Below are positions 25,353-33,878 of a stretch of 64,000 nt of DNA, one piece after another; the stretch's first letter is position 1; each line of letters starts with the position of its first letter. Below the pieces are notes generated by a model, which was given only the letters and a program-made list of their open reading frames with translations, ran no database searches and was not told where the DNA came from. The position numbers were made by a program, and so were the translations under genes. Source of the stretch: Polynucleobacter paneuropaeus (GTDB lineage Bacteria > Pseudomonadota > Gammaproteobacteria > Burkholderiales > Burkholderiaceae). The stretch spans positions 1,283,454 through 1,347,453 of the forward strand of contig NZ_CP030085.1 in NCBI RefSeq assembly GCF_003261235.1, read 5' to 3'.

Positions 25353-25389
25353 GATTCCTATATCTCTGTAGATATATAAGATTGGAATC
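25353..25389 (+). promoter_or_regulatory. Nested dyad directly upstream of the cysB-type gene
   Basis: An inner dyad TATATCT-CTGT-AGATATA (25359-25376) lies inside an outer inverted pair GATTCC (25353-25358) and GGAATC (25384-25389). The structure ends 3 bases before the ATG at 25393 and covers the ribosome-binding region. It could be a LysR-type autoregulatory site or an RNA hairpin limiting translation. Confidence 0.4.
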
Positions 25390-25392
25390 CCT

Positions 25393-26334
25393 ATGAATCT
25401 GCACCAATTTCGTTTTGTACGAGAAGCGGTTAGACAAAATTTCAACCTGACTTCGGCGGCTAAGGCTTTATTTACTTCTCAGCCTGGAGTATCCAAGGCC
25501 ATCATTGAGTTAGAAGATGAACTTGGTGTTGAGATCTTTCGTCGCCACGGTAAAAGAATTCGCTCGCTCACCGAGCCTGGCAAGAGAATCTTGCAATCGA
25601 TTGAACGCATCTTGGATGAAGTAGAAACACTAAAACGGGTCGGTAAAGAATTCGCAACTCAAGATCAAGGCAACTTAGTCATTGCCACTACCCATACCCA
25701 AGCTCGTTATGCCTTACCCAAAGTCCTAAGCGAATTTACTAAACGCTTCCCGAAAGTGCGGGTCAGCATTCAGCAAGGTAACCCTGGACAGATCGCCGAA
25801 CTATTGACCCAGGACCGCGCAGATATTGCGATTGCTACTGAGGGCATTGCGAACACTCCAGGCGTTCTCGCCCTGCCCGGCTACCAGTGGCAACACGTAG
25901 TGATGGTGCCCCTGAGTCATCCTCTATTAAATCAAGCTAGCATTACGCTCGAAGAGCTCGCCAAATATCCCATCATTACCTATGACAAAGCCTTTGCAGG
26001 ACGCAGCAAGATTGATGCTGCTTTTGCACAAAGGAATTTAACTCCAGATATCTTGCTCGAAGCCATTGATGCGGACGTGATTAAAACGTATGTTGAGGCT
26101 GGTATGGGTGTAGGTATTGTTGCTGGACTTGCTTACGATCCAGATAGAGATCGCAATCTCAAAGTGCTTCCTGTTGGACATCTCTTTGGCAACAACGTAA
26201 CTCACCTTGGCGTTAAGCAGGGTGCCTACCTAAGATCTTTTGTCTACACCTTCATTGAACTCTTCTCGCCAACCCTCACACGCAAGATTGTTGAGCAGGC
26301 GATGTCGAGCGAGTCTGAGAACTACGAGATTTGA
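25393..26334 (+). CDS. cysB: CysB-type LysR-family regulator
   Basis: A 313-residue LysR-family regulator that follows E. coli CysB through most of its length. Visible features are a winged helix-turn-helix in residues 1-60 (TSAAKALFTSQPGVSKAIIELEDELG), the linker helix, and the co-inducer domain with ATTHTQARYALP, the IQQGNPGQIAE sulfate/acetylserine-binding loop region, YDKAFAGRSKID and DADVIKTYVEAGMGVG. CysB proteins activate sulfate assimilation genes with O-acetylserine or thiosulfate as effectors. No cys genes are adjacent. A dyad lies just before the start codon. Confidence 0.88.
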   Translation: MNLHQFRFVREAVRQNFNLTSAAKALFTSQPGVSKAIIELEDELGVEIFRRHGKRIRSLTEPGKRILQSIERILDEVETLKRVGKEFATQDQGNLVIATTHTQARYALPKVLSEFTKRFPKVRVSIQQGNPGQIAELLTQDRADIAIATEGIANTPGVLALPGYQWQHVVMVPLSHPLLNQASITLEELAKYPIITYDKAFAGRSKIDAAFAQRNLTPDILLEAIDADVIKTYVEAGMGVGIVAGLAYDPDRDRNLKVLPVGHLFGNNVTHLGVKQGAYLRSFVYTFIELFSPTLTRKIVEQAMSSESENYEI

Positions 26335-26339
26335 GGGGG

Positions 26340-26603
26340 CTAACTGTAGTGATATCGGCAAGCAATGATGACTAACTGGTCTTTCTCGATTACGTAGACC
26401 AAGCGATTTACATCATCAATGCGTCTAGACCATAAGCCGGATAGATTTTCTTTCAAAGCCTCGGGCTTACCGATACCCTCTGCCGGATTGCGTATCGCAT
26501 CTTTGATCAAAAGATTGATGCGCTTAAGTGTTTTTTTATCTTGTCCCTGCCAATATAGATAATCGGACCAAGCAGCAGAGGTCCATACTAAATCACTTCT
26601 CAT
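26340..26603 (-). CDS. yoeB: YoeB-type toxin (ribosome-dependent mRNA interferase)
   Basis: An 87-residue RelE-superfamily toxin of the Txe/YoeB branch, which cleaves mRNA at the ribosomal A site. Key residues fit YoeB: E48 in GKPEALK, R67 in VNRLVY and the C-terminal RYHYS with H85. It overlaps the antitoxin gene by 11 bases, as usual in yefM-yoeB operons. It is convergent with cysB, with 5 bases between them. Residues appear intact, so I expect an active toxin. Confidence 0.93.
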   Translation of the reverse strand: MRSDLVWTSAAWSDYLYWQGQDKKTLKRINLLIKDAIRNPAEGIGKPEALKENLSGLWSRRIDDVNRLVYVIEKDQLVIIACRYHYS

Positions 26604-26850
26604 CCACTAAAGCCTTGGCTTTGGTTTGACCTTTACGATATTGCGCCAATGATTTCTCCAGATGTTTTACGTTAGCGGGAGATTTTAATAAATGGACTGT
26701 TTCCATCATGCTGTTATAGGTATCCAAAGACATCACCACAGCATCTTCAGCGTCTCTTCGAGAAATAATAGTTACATCAGAGTCAGCGACAACTTGATCG
26801 ATCACTTGCTTAAATTGATTTCTAGCATCAGAGAAATTAATGACGCGCAT
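26593..26850 (-). CDS. yefM: YefM-type antitoxin
   Basis: An 85-residue Phd/YefM-family antitoxin that neutralises YoeB and represses its own operon. The N-terminal DNA-binding domain reads MRVINFSDARNQFKQVIDQV, then the SRRDAEDAVVMSLDTYNSMMETVHLL block, with a charged flexible tail that would wrap the toxin. The start at 26850 is chosen because it gives the family N-terminus. A longer in-frame start at 27021 would translate the tRNA-Leu gene and is rejected. A TGTACA-centred operator lies immediately upstream. Confidence 0.92.
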   Translation of the reverse strand: MRVINFSDARNQFKQVIDQVVADSDVTIISRRDAEDAVVMSLDTYNSMMETVHLLKSPANVKHLEKSLAQYRKGQTKAKALVDEK

Positions 26851-26861
26851 TTTGAAACTCC

Positions 26862-26887
26862 TACTTGTTCTATATATTGTACAAGTA
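26862..26887 (-). promoter_or_regulatory. Operator of the yefM-yoeB operon
   Basis: An inverted repeat TACTTGT-N12-ACAAGTA whose right arm overlaps the palindrome TTGTACAA (26877-26884). E. coli YefM binds palindromes with a TGTACA core, and the same core (26878-26883) is present here, 12-25 bases upstream of the antitoxin start. Confidence 0.6.
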
Positions 26888-26942
26888 TACCTAACAAAAG
26901 AACAAAAGAAAAATGCCCCGCGGTCGACAGGGCATGTGTATT

Positions 26943-27027
26943 TGGTGCCTCGGGGCGGACTCGAACCGCCACGCCTTGCGGCACCGGATTTTGAGTCCGG
27001 CACGTCTACCAATTCCATCACCGAGGC
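26943..27027 (-). tRNA. tRNA-Leu (anticodon CAA)
   Basis: An 85-nt class II tRNA on the minus strand. Acceptor stem GCCTCGG pairs with CCGAGGC, the anticodon loop is CTCAAAA with anticodon CAA (reads UUG), there is a long variable arm GTGCCGCAAGGCGT, the T arm contains GGTTCGAGTCC, and the 3' CCA is encoded. It lies upstream of the yefM-yoeB module in the same orientation. Confidence 0.97.
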
Positions 27028-27196
27028 AGGTGTGTGCAGTGAAACAACTCTGCAGCAAATGAACTAAGAGGTGAGAGTGTAACAAAAAAGTCATACTTGA
27101 CCCCTCCCTAGCCTGATTTCATTGGCTTTTGGCTTGCCTTTCCTGAATTTGCCTAAAATTAGGGCTTATAGCCAAATTCTTAAAGGACTTACCTGT

Positions 27197-27916
27197 ATGG
27201 CCGGCCACTCAAAATGGGCCAATATTCAGCACCGCAAAGGTCGTCAAGACGAAAAACGCGGCAAGATTTGGACCAAACTTATTAAAGAGATTACTGTTGC
27301 TGCCAAACTCGGTGGTGGAGACATTGCCACCAATCCCCGCTTACGCCTGGCGATTGATAAAGCCAAAGACTCGAACATGCCCAATGACAATGTGCAAAGA
27401 GCAATACAGCGCGGCACTGGTTCTTTGGAGGGCGTTAACTACGAAGAGATTCGTTACGAAGGTTACGGTATTAATGGTGCAGCAATCATTGTAGATTGCA
27501 TGACTGATAATAGAACGCGCACTGTTGCTGAAGTGCGTCATGCCTTTGCCAAGCATGGTGGCAACATGGGCGCGGAAGGATCAGTGGCTTTCTTATTCAA
27601 ACACTGCGGTCAAATGCTATTCGCTCCTGGCATCAATGAAGATCAACTGATGGAGCTAGCACTTGATGCCGGCGCTGAAGACGTCATTGCACATGATGAT
27701 GGCTCTATTGAGGTGCTTACTCCCGTGCCGGATTTCTCCAAGGTACAGGATGCCATTGCAAAGGCCGGCCTGAAGGCAGAGTTAGCCACGATCGCCATGC
27801 GCCCCGAAACTGAAATTGCTCTCGAAGGAGACCAAGCGGAGAGCATGCAAAAACTCCTAGATGTTTTAGAAAATCTCGATGATGTTCAAGAAGTCTTTAC
27901 TAACGCTGCCTTTTAA
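27197..27916 (+). CDS. yebC: YebC/PmpR-family regulatory protein
   Basis: A 239-residue YebC-family protein, a translation factor or DNA-binding regulator depending on the lineage. The conserved start MAGHSKWANIQHRKGRQD decides the ATG at 27197 against an upstream ATG at 27122. Other family blocks are NMPNDNVQRAIQRGTG, YEGYGINGAAIIVDCMTDNRTRTVAEVRHAF and GSVAFLFK. It heads a plus-strand run with purD 12 bases downstream. Confidence 0.95.
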   Translation: MAGHSKWANIQHRKGRQDEKRGKIWTKLIKEITVAAKLGGGDIATNPRLRLAIDKAKDSNMPNDNVQRAIQRGTGSLEGVNYEEIRYEGYGINGAAIIVDCMTDNRTRTVAEVRHAFAKHGGNMGAEGSVAFLFKHCGQMLFAPGINEDQLMELALDAGAEDVIAHDDGSIEVLTPVPDFSKVQDAIAKAGLKAELATIAMRPETEIALEGDQAESMQKLLDVLENLDDVQEVFTNAAF

Positions 27917-27928
27917 TCTTTACCTCAT

Positions 27929-29206
27929 ATGAAAATTCTGCTTATTGGATCTGGTGGACGCGAACATGCCCTGGCTTGGAAACTTGCTCAATCCCCACAA
28001 GTACAAACCGTATTTGTAGCCCCTGGTAATGGCGGTACTGCAACGGCCAAGCAAACTACTGCCGGAATTGAGAACCTCCCCATCTCAGGCTTACAAGATT
28101 TAGCAGATTTTGCTAAACGGGAACAGATTGGCTTAACGGTGGTTGGGCCAGAAGCCCCTTTGGCAGCTGGTGTAGTAGATGTCTTTAGGCAAAATGGTTT
28201 ACGCATCTTTGGGCCTACCCAGCTCGCAGCCCAATTAGAGTCTTCAAAAGACTTCTCTAAGGCATTTATGAAACGCCACGGTATTCCGACTGCGGATTAT
28301 CAAACTTTTAGTAGCGCACTAGAAGCGCATGCCTATATTGATGCCAAGGGTGCGCCCATAGTCATCAAGGCGGATGGTCTGGCGGCTGGTAAGGGTGTAG
28401 TCGTTGCCATGAATCTTGCGCAAGCACATGCTGCAGTAGACATGATGTTGGCTGATAACAAACTCGGCAATGCTGGTGCCCGCGTTGTGATTGAGGAATT
28501 TCTGACTGGCGAAGAAGCCAGCTTCATTGTTCTAGTGGATGGTAAGAACGTGTTGGCATTAGCTACTAGCCAGGATCACAAGCGCTTACTCGATGCAGAT
28601 CAAGGACCTAACACTGGTGGCATGGGTGCTTACTCCCCCGCCCCAGTTGTCACCCCAGAGATTCATGCGCGCGCTTTACGTGAAGTCATCATGCCTACCG
28701 TCAAAGGTATGCAAGCCGATGGCATCCCTTACACTGGATTTTTATACGCAGGCCTCATGATTTCGCCTGATGGCAAGATCAAAACTTTAGAATTCAATTG
28801 CCGTATGGGTGACCCTGAAACCCAACCTATCATGGCACGCTTACGCAGTGATCTCGTGCATACCTTAAATCAAGCAGTAGACGGCAAGCTCAATGAAGTG
28901 GAACTCGAGTGGGATCGTCGCACTGCCTTAGGCGTTGTGCTCGCCGCCCATAATTACCCTGAAACCCCTCGCAATGGTGATGTCATCAAAGGTATTCCTG
29001 AAGACACTGAAGATCAAATGACTTTTCATGCAGGAACCAAATTACAGGATGGCAAGCTGGTGACCTCAGGTGGACGGGTTCTCTGCGTGGTTGGTTTAGC
29101 TGATACGGTGCGTGGGGCTCAGCAAAAAGCCTATGCAGCGATCGATCAGATTCATTTTGATGGTATGCAATATCGCAAAGACATTGGCTATCGTGCCATT
29201 AAGTAA
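27929..29206 (+). CDS. purD: Phosphoribosylamine--glycine ligase (GAR synthetase)
   Basis: Second step of purine biosynthesis: joins glycine to phosphoribosylamine with ATP. The 425-residue ATP-grasp enzyme starts with KILLIGSGGREHALAWKLAQSP and contains PIVIKADGLAAGKGVVVA, the PurD signature RMGDPETQP near residue 290 and a C-terminal barrel-sandwich domain. Length is typical. Its stop abuts the hemF start. Confidence 0.97.
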   Translation: MKILLIGSGGREHALAWKLAQSPQVQTVFVAPGNGGTATAKQTTAGIENLPISGLQDLADFAKREQIGLTVVGPEAPLAAGVVDVFRQNGLRIFGPTQLAAQLESSKDFSKAFMKRHGIPTADYQTFSSALEAHAYIDAKGAPIVIKADGLAAGKGVVVAMNLAQAHAAVDMMLADNKLGNAGARVVIEEFLTGEEASFIVLVDGKNVLALATSQDHKRLLDADQGPNTGGMGAYSPAPVVTPEIHARALREVIMPTVKGMQADGIPYTGFLYAGLMISPDGKIKTLEFNCRMGDPETQPIMARLRSDLVHTLNQAVDGKLNEVELEWDRRTALGVVLAAHNYPETPRNGDVIKGIPEDTEDQMTFHAGTKLQDGKLVTSGGRVLCVVGLADTVRGAQQKAYAAIDQIHFDGMQYRKDIGYRAIK

Positions 29207-30154
29207 ATGGAGAGCGAACGCTTGAGTATTTCTGAAACCCAAATTGATACTAAAGCCCTAAAGAGCTATTTTTTAGGACTACAAGATCGTATCACCCAAG
29301 CTTTTAGTGAATTGGATGGTAAGGCCTTCGTTGCAGATGAGTGGCAGAAACCTGCCGATAGCAAACTGCAGGGTTATGGTCGGACTTGCATTCTTGCAGG
29401 GGGTAATATTTTAGAAAAAGCCGGCGTTGGTTTTTCTCATGTACATGGCAAACAAATGCCGCCCTCAGCAACACACCACCGCCCCGAATTAGCTGGCCGC
29501 CAATTTGAGGCGATGGGAATGTCTTTAGTATTTCACCCCATCAATCCCCATGCGCCAACTACACACATGAATGTGCGCTGCTTCATTGCCCGTGCTGAGG
29601 GTAAAGATCCGATCTGGTGGTTTGGTGGCGGCTTCGATATGACTCCGTATTACGGCGTGGATGAAGACTGCAAACATTTTCATCAAACTGCTAAAAATGC
29701 TTTAGATCCCTTTGATAAAGCCCTCTATCCCCGTTTTAAAAAATGGTGCGATGAATATTTTTATCTCAAGCATCGCGAAGAGCCACGCGGTATTGGTGGC
29801 GTCTTCTTTGACGACTTTAATGAACTACCCTTTGAGCAAAGCTTTGCCATGATGCGGGCTGTGGGCGATGCCTTTATTGAGGCTTACCTGCCGATTCTTG
29901 AGCGTCGCTATGAAAAACCATTTACACCAGCTGAAAAATCTTTCCAGGAATATCGCCGCGGTCGTTATGTCGAATACAACTTGATTTACGATCGTGGCAC
30001 GATCTTTGGCTTGCACTCTGGTGGTCGTACTGAATCCATTTTGATGTCTCTGCCACCAGTCGTGCAGTGGCACTATAACTGGCAACCCGAAGCGGGCTCT
30101 CCGGAAGCTGTTCTCTATGAACGCTATCTCAAACCTCGAGACTGGTTAGCCTAA
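29207..30154 (+). CDS. hemF: Oxygen-dependent coproporphyrinogen III oxidase
   Basis: Converts coproporphyrinogen III to protoporphyrinogen IX using O2 in haem synthesis. The 315-residue protein shows family blocks GGNILEKAGVGFSHVHG, HAPTTHMNVRCFIA, WWFGGGFDMTPYYG, GIGGVFFDDF and RRGRYVEYNLIYDRGTIFGL. The ATG at 29207 directly follows the purD stop. A TTG five codons later (29222) has a better spaced GGAG, so the real start may be there. Confidence 0.96.
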   Translation: MESERLSISETQIDTKALKSYFLGLQDRITQAFSELDGKAFVADEWQKPADSKLQGYGRTCILAGGNILEKAGVGFSHVHGKQMPPSATHHRPELAGRQFEAMGMSLVFHPINPHAPTTHMNVRCFIARAEGKDPIWWFGGGFDMTPYYGVDEDCKHFHQTAKNALDPFDKALYPRFKKWCDEYFYLKHREEPRGIGGVFFDDFNELPFEQSFAMMRAVGDAFIEAYLPILERRYEKPFTPAEKSFQEYRRGRYVEYNLIYDRGTIFGLHSGGRTESILMSLPPVVQWHYNWQPEAGSPEAVLYERYLKPRDWLA

Positions 30155-30844
30155 ATGGGTTCTTTGAAAAAGATTGGGGTATTGGGAGGTACTTTTGATC
30201 CTCCCCATCTCGGTCATTTAAAGCTTGCTACTCACTTTGCTAAATTATTTGAGCTCGATGCACTGCTACTAATCCCCAGTGGTCATCCTTGGCAAAAAGA
30301 AAATGTCATTACCTCGGCAAGTGTCCGTTTGCGTTTAACTGAGGCGGCAGCCATTGATTTGGCCCGTGCCTTTTTATATCTGCAAATCCCAACTCGTGTT
30401 GCTATCGATCAAATTGAAGTAGATCGCCCAGGCCCAAGCTACGCAATTGATACCGCCAAAGAACTACGCCAACGTTTTGGCGCCCAGGCTAATCTAATTT
30501 GGCTGATGGGTGCAGATGCATTTACCAATCTACCCACCTGGCAGCATTGGCAAGACTTATTAGGTTTGATGAACTTTGCAGTTGCTAGCCGTCCTGAGCA
30601 CTCATTACATACTGAATTGCCACCAGCCTTAGCAGAGCTTTTAGCCCAGCACCAATGCCAATCAGCTGGGGAGCTCGAGAATCATGCTTGTGGCGAGATC
30701 TTTATTGATGAAACGCTAGCAGTTGATGTTTCCTCAACCGCCTTACGAGAACAGCTCCAGAATCCCTCAACATATGATCTTGCAACAGCATCCATACCAT
30801 CACATGCGCTGGAAATTATCACGAATCTAGGCCTATACCGGTAA
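30155..30844 (+). CDS. nadD: Nicotinate-nucleotide adenylyltransferase
   Basis: Makes deamido-NAD from nicotinate mononucleotide and ATP. The 229-residue protein has the nucleotidyltransferase motif GGTFDPPHLGH at 11-21, the LIWLMGADAFTNLPTWQHW block and the C-terminal VDVSSTALREQL (ISSTxxR type) motif. The start abuts hemF. It is followed by rsfS, a common pairing in proteobacteria. Confidence 0.96.
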   Translation: MGSLKKIGVLGGTFDPPHLGHLKLATHFAKLFELDALLLIPSGHPWQKENVITSASVRLRLTEAAAIDLARAFLYLQIPTRVAIDQIEVDRPGPSYAIDTAKELRQRFGAQANLIWLMGADAFTNLPTWQHWQDLLGLMNFAVASRPEHSLHTELPPALAELLAQHQCQSAGELENHACGEIFIDETLAVDVSSTALREQLQNPSTYDLATASIPSHALEIITNLGLYR

Positions 30845-30879
30845 TCAAGCTAAGATTAGCCTATTACTAAAGAGAAAAT

Positions 30880-31272
30880 ATGGAATTACGTAAATTACAA
30901 CGCGTCATTATTGATGCCCTAGAGGATGTGAAGGCGCAAGATATTCGTGTTTACGACACTAGTAAGCTCAGCGAATTATTTGATCGCGTCATCATTGTCA
31001 CCGGCTCAAGCAATCGGCAGACTCGCTCTCTTGCAATGTCAGTAAAAGAAGAGGTGAATGCTAAGGGTGGCGAAGTTATCTCAATTGAAGGTTTAGAGAC
31101 CGGCGAATGGGTCTTAGTTGATTGTGGTGATATTGTGGTTCATATCTTGCAACCGATGCTGCGCGCTTACTATCAACTCGAAGGCATGTGGGGTGCAAAA
31201 CCCGTCCGCGTCAAACTCGCTGCTAGCAGAGGTTTAGTTAAGGCTAGTGACGATGACGAAGAGTCTGATTAA
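30880..31272 (+). CDS. rsfS: Ribosome silencing factor RsfS
   Basis: A 130-residue protein that binds uL14 and blocks 30S-50S joining in stationary phase. The family blocks DIRVYDTSKLSELFDRVIIVTGSSNRQTRSLA and EGLETGEWVLVDCGDIVVHI are clear. It sits between nadD and rlmH, the usual order. Confidence 0.95.
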   Translation: MELRKLQRVIIDALEDVKAQDIRVYDTSKLSELFDRVIIVTGSSNRQTRSLAMSVKEEVNAKGGEVISIEGLETGEWVLVDCGDIVVHILQPMLRAYYQLEGMWGAKPVRVKLAASRGLVKASDDDEESD

Positions 31273-31296
31273 AAATACACTGAAGTTGCAATTACG

Positions 31297-31740
31297 ATGC
31301 GACTGACGATTGTTTCCGTGGGACATAAGATGCCGGATTGGGTAGCAACGGCAAGCCATGACTACATTAAGCGTATGCCAACAGACTGCGCGATTGATGT
31401 TAAAGAAATTAAGCCCGACCTCACACCGGCTAAAGAGGCAATCAAGATCTTGACAGCCATTCCAAAAGGATCGCAAATCATTGCCTTAGATGAGCGCGGC
31501 AAGGATCAAACTACCCAACAGTTATCAAAGCAGCTCGCAAGCTGGCGCCAAGATGGGCTCGACATCACCTTCTTGATTGGTGGCGCCGACGGTCTAGACC
31601 CTAGCCTCAAAGAAAAAGCGCATGCAATGTGGCGACTTTCTAGTCTGACTTTACCTCACGCTATGGCTAGACTTATCTTAATCGAGCAACTCTACCGAGC
31701 CTGGACTATTTTGCAAGGCCACCCGTATCATCGAGAGTAA
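31297..31740 (+). CDS. rlmH: 23S rRNA pseudouridine-1915 N3-methyltransferase RlmH
   Basis: A SPOUT-class methyltransferase that modifies the 70S ribosome at helix 69. The 147-residue protein contains the knot region TFLIGGADGLDP and the C-terminal LPHAMARLILIEQLYRAW followed by GHPYHRE, the family hallmark. It is slightly shorter than E. coli RlmH (155) but complete at both ends. Confidence 0.96.
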   Translation: MRLTIVSVGHKMPDWVATASHDYIKRMPTDCAIDVKEIKPDLTPAKEAIKILTAIPKGSQIIALDERGKDQTTQQLSKQLASWRQDGLDITFLIGGADGLDPSLKEKAHAMWRLSSLTLPHAMARLILIEQLYRAWTILQGHPYHRE

Positions 31741-31745
31741 GCTCA

Positions 31746-32408
31746 ATGCTTAATAACCAATCTGCCATGTTTCCTTATATCTACCTCGCCTCTCAAAGCC
31801 CTCGTCGCCAAGAACTACTCAAGCAAATTGGCGTGAAGTATGAAATGCTCGCACCGGCGCCAGGCGAAGATACTGAAAGTATTGAAGCTATCCATCCTAA
31901 TGAAAAAGCGCATGACTATGTTAAGCGAGTTACTTTAGCCAAAAGTGCTGCTGCACTGGAGCGCCATATCGAAAGAGCACTACCTTGGGCCCCAATCTTA
32001 TGCGCCGACACAACAGTGAGCCTGCCTGGTCATATTGGTGGTGAAATTCTGGGTAAACCTTTTGATGCAATTGATGCAGACCGCATCCTCAAACTCTTAA
32101 GTGGCAAAACCCATCAAGTTCTGACTGCCATTGCGCTGAGAATCAGCCGCACCAGTGAACCCGTCTCAGCAGTCCAAATTTCTGAAGTGACCTTTGCTAA
32201 ATTATCCGAAGACCAAATTACCAAGTACATTGCCTCCGGGGAAGCCTTTGGTAAGGCAGGAGCATACGGGATTCAGGGACTCGGTAGCGTCTTGATTGAA
32301 TCGATTACGGGAAGCTATAGCGGTATCATGGGCCTACCTCTCGCAGAGACATCCCAATTACTGAATCTTGCCCAAGTTGTATACCCATTGAGCACTACCC
32401 ATGAATGA
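31746..32408 (+). CDS. maf: Maf-family nucleotide pyrophosphatase
   Basis: Hydrolyses non-canonical or modified nucleoside triphosphates and is associated with septum control. The protein has the Maf motif LASQSPRRQELLKQIG near the N-terminus and CADTTVSLPG with GKPFDAIDA further on. The first ATG (31746) is the simplest start, but a second ATG at 31767 (MFPYIYLASQSP) fits the usual family N-terminus. The stop overlaps the rng start by 8 bases. Confidence 0.93.
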   Translation: MLNNQSAMFPYIYLASQSPRRQELLKQIGVKYEMLAPAPGEDTESIEAIHPNEKAHDYVKRVTLAKSAAALERHIERALPWAPILCADTTVSLPGHIGGEILGKPFDAIDADRILKLLSGKTHQVLTAIALRISRTSEPVSAVQISEVTFAKLSEDQITKYIASGEAFGKAGAYGIQGLGSVLIESITGSYSGIMGLPLAETSQLLNLAQVVYPLSTTHE

Positions 32409-33864
32409 AGAAATTCTAATTAACATTACTCCGCAAGAAACGCGGGTTGCCCTCATTCAGCAGGGAGCAGTACAAGAACTCCAGATCGAACGCACCCGTC
32501 AGCGTGGCATTGTTGGGAATATTTATCTAGCTAAAGTAGCGCGTGTTCTACCCGGCATGCAATCGGCCTTCATTGAAATTGGTTTAGACCGCACTGCATT
32601 CATGCATGTGGCTGATATTCTGCAAAATCACTCACAAACCCAAATAGAAAAACTTCTCTTTGAAGGCCAAACCTTATTAGTGCAAGTACTCAAGGATCCT
32701 CTAGGCACAAAAGGGGCAAGACTGACTACCCAATTAAGTATTGCAGGTCGTAATTTGGTTTACCTACCCCCCAATAGCAATGATCCTAGTACCGAGAAAT
32801 ACATTGGCATCTCCCAGCGTATTGAAGCGCCAGAAGAGCGTGAAACCATCAAAAACCGCCTTGCTGGCCTCATGCCTGCTGATGAAAAAGGTGGAATCAT
32901 TGTGCGCACTAGCGCACAAGAGGCGACCGATAACGAGCTGCAACACGATATGCATTACCTGCGCACCACCTGGGAAAATATTCTCGAAGCCGCTAAAACA
33001 AAATCAGCGCCCTCTTTGTTGTATCAAGACCTCAGCCTGGCTGAACGCGTTCTTAGAGATCTAGCCGGTGAAGAGACAACCCAAATTCGGGTAGATTCAG
33101 CTGAAAATTATGAGAAGCTCAACACCTTTGCAAGCAACTATATGCCCAATGTATTGGGTAAGCTCACTTTGCACCGTGGGGAGCGCGCCCTCTTTGATTT
33201 ATTTGATGTGGATACCGAGATTAACAAAGCGCTCGGTCGAAGGGTTGATCTTAAATCTGGCGGCTATCTGATGATTGATCAAACTGAATCCATGACCACC
33301 ATTGATATTAATACGGGCAGCTATGTTGGGGCTCGCAATTTAGATGATACGGTCTTTAAGACCAACCTGGAAGCAGCCCAATCAATTGCTCGACAACTGC
33401 GCCTCCGTAATCTAGGCGGCATCATCATTATTGACTTCATTGATATGCTCAGCAAAGAGCATCAAGAGTCCGTTCTGCACGAACTGAAGCGCAATTTGGA
33501 GCGCGACCATGCTCGTACTTCAGTCAATGATTTTTCTAGTCTGGGTCTCGTAGAGATGACCCGCAAGCGTACCCGTGAATCCCTGGCACACATCACTTGT
33601 GAGCCCTGCCCTAGCTGCGCTGGCAAAGGAGAAGTGAAGACCCCTCAAACGATTTGCTATGAGATTTTGCGAGAGATTGTGCGTGAGCATCGTCAATTTA
33701 ATCCCAGAGAGTTTCGAATTGTGGCTGCGCCCGATGTGATCGATCTCTTTCTTGAGGAAGAAAGTCAGTTCCTAGCAAGACTTGGGGACTTTGTAGCAAA
33801 GCCCATCAAACTACAAGCCGAAGCGAGCTTTCGGCAAGAGCAATACGATATTGTTCTCAGTTAA
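32401..33864 (+). CDS. rng: Ribonuclease G
   Basis: A single-strand-specific endoribonuclease that matures 16S rRNA 5' ends and degrades some mRNAs. The 487-residue length matches E. coli RNase G, without the long C-terminal scaffold of RNase E. Visible features are the N-terminal S1 domain (RGIVGNIYLAKVARVLPGMQSAFIEIG), the DNase I-like catalytic region (TIDINTGSYVGA, GGIIIIDFIDM) and the zinc-link cysteines in CEPCPSCAGKG. It ends the plus-strand run and converges with msbA. Confidence 0.95.
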   Translation: MNEEILINITPQETRVALIQQGAVQELQIERTRQRGIVGNIYLAKVARVLPGMQSAFIEIGLDRTAFMHVADILQNHSQTQIEKLLFEGQTLLVQVLKDPLGTKGARLTTQLSIAGRNLVYLPPNSNDPSTEKYIGISQRIEAPEERETIKNRLAGLMPADEKGGIIVRTSAQEATDNELQHDMHYLRTTWENILEAAKTKSAPSLLYQDLSLAERVLRDLAGEETTQIRVDSAENYEKLNTFASNYMPNVLGKLTLHRGERALFDLFDVDTEINKALGRRVDLKSGGYLMIDQTESMTTIDINTGSYVGARNLDDTVFKTNLEAAQSIARQLRLRNLGGIIIIDFIDMLSKEHQESVLHELKRNLERDHARTSVNDFSSLGLVEMTRKRTRESLAHITCEPCPSCAGKGEVKTPQTICYEILREIVREHRQFNPREFRIVAAPDVIDLFLEEESQFLARLGDFVAKPIKLQAEASFRQEQYDIVLS

Positions 33865-33878
33865 CTGAGAATGGGTTT

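Noticed and set aside
26851..27021. Extended N-terminus of YefM from an ATG at 27021.
   Set aside because: It would translate the tRNA-Leu gene; YefM proteins begin with the MRVINF-type start at 26850.
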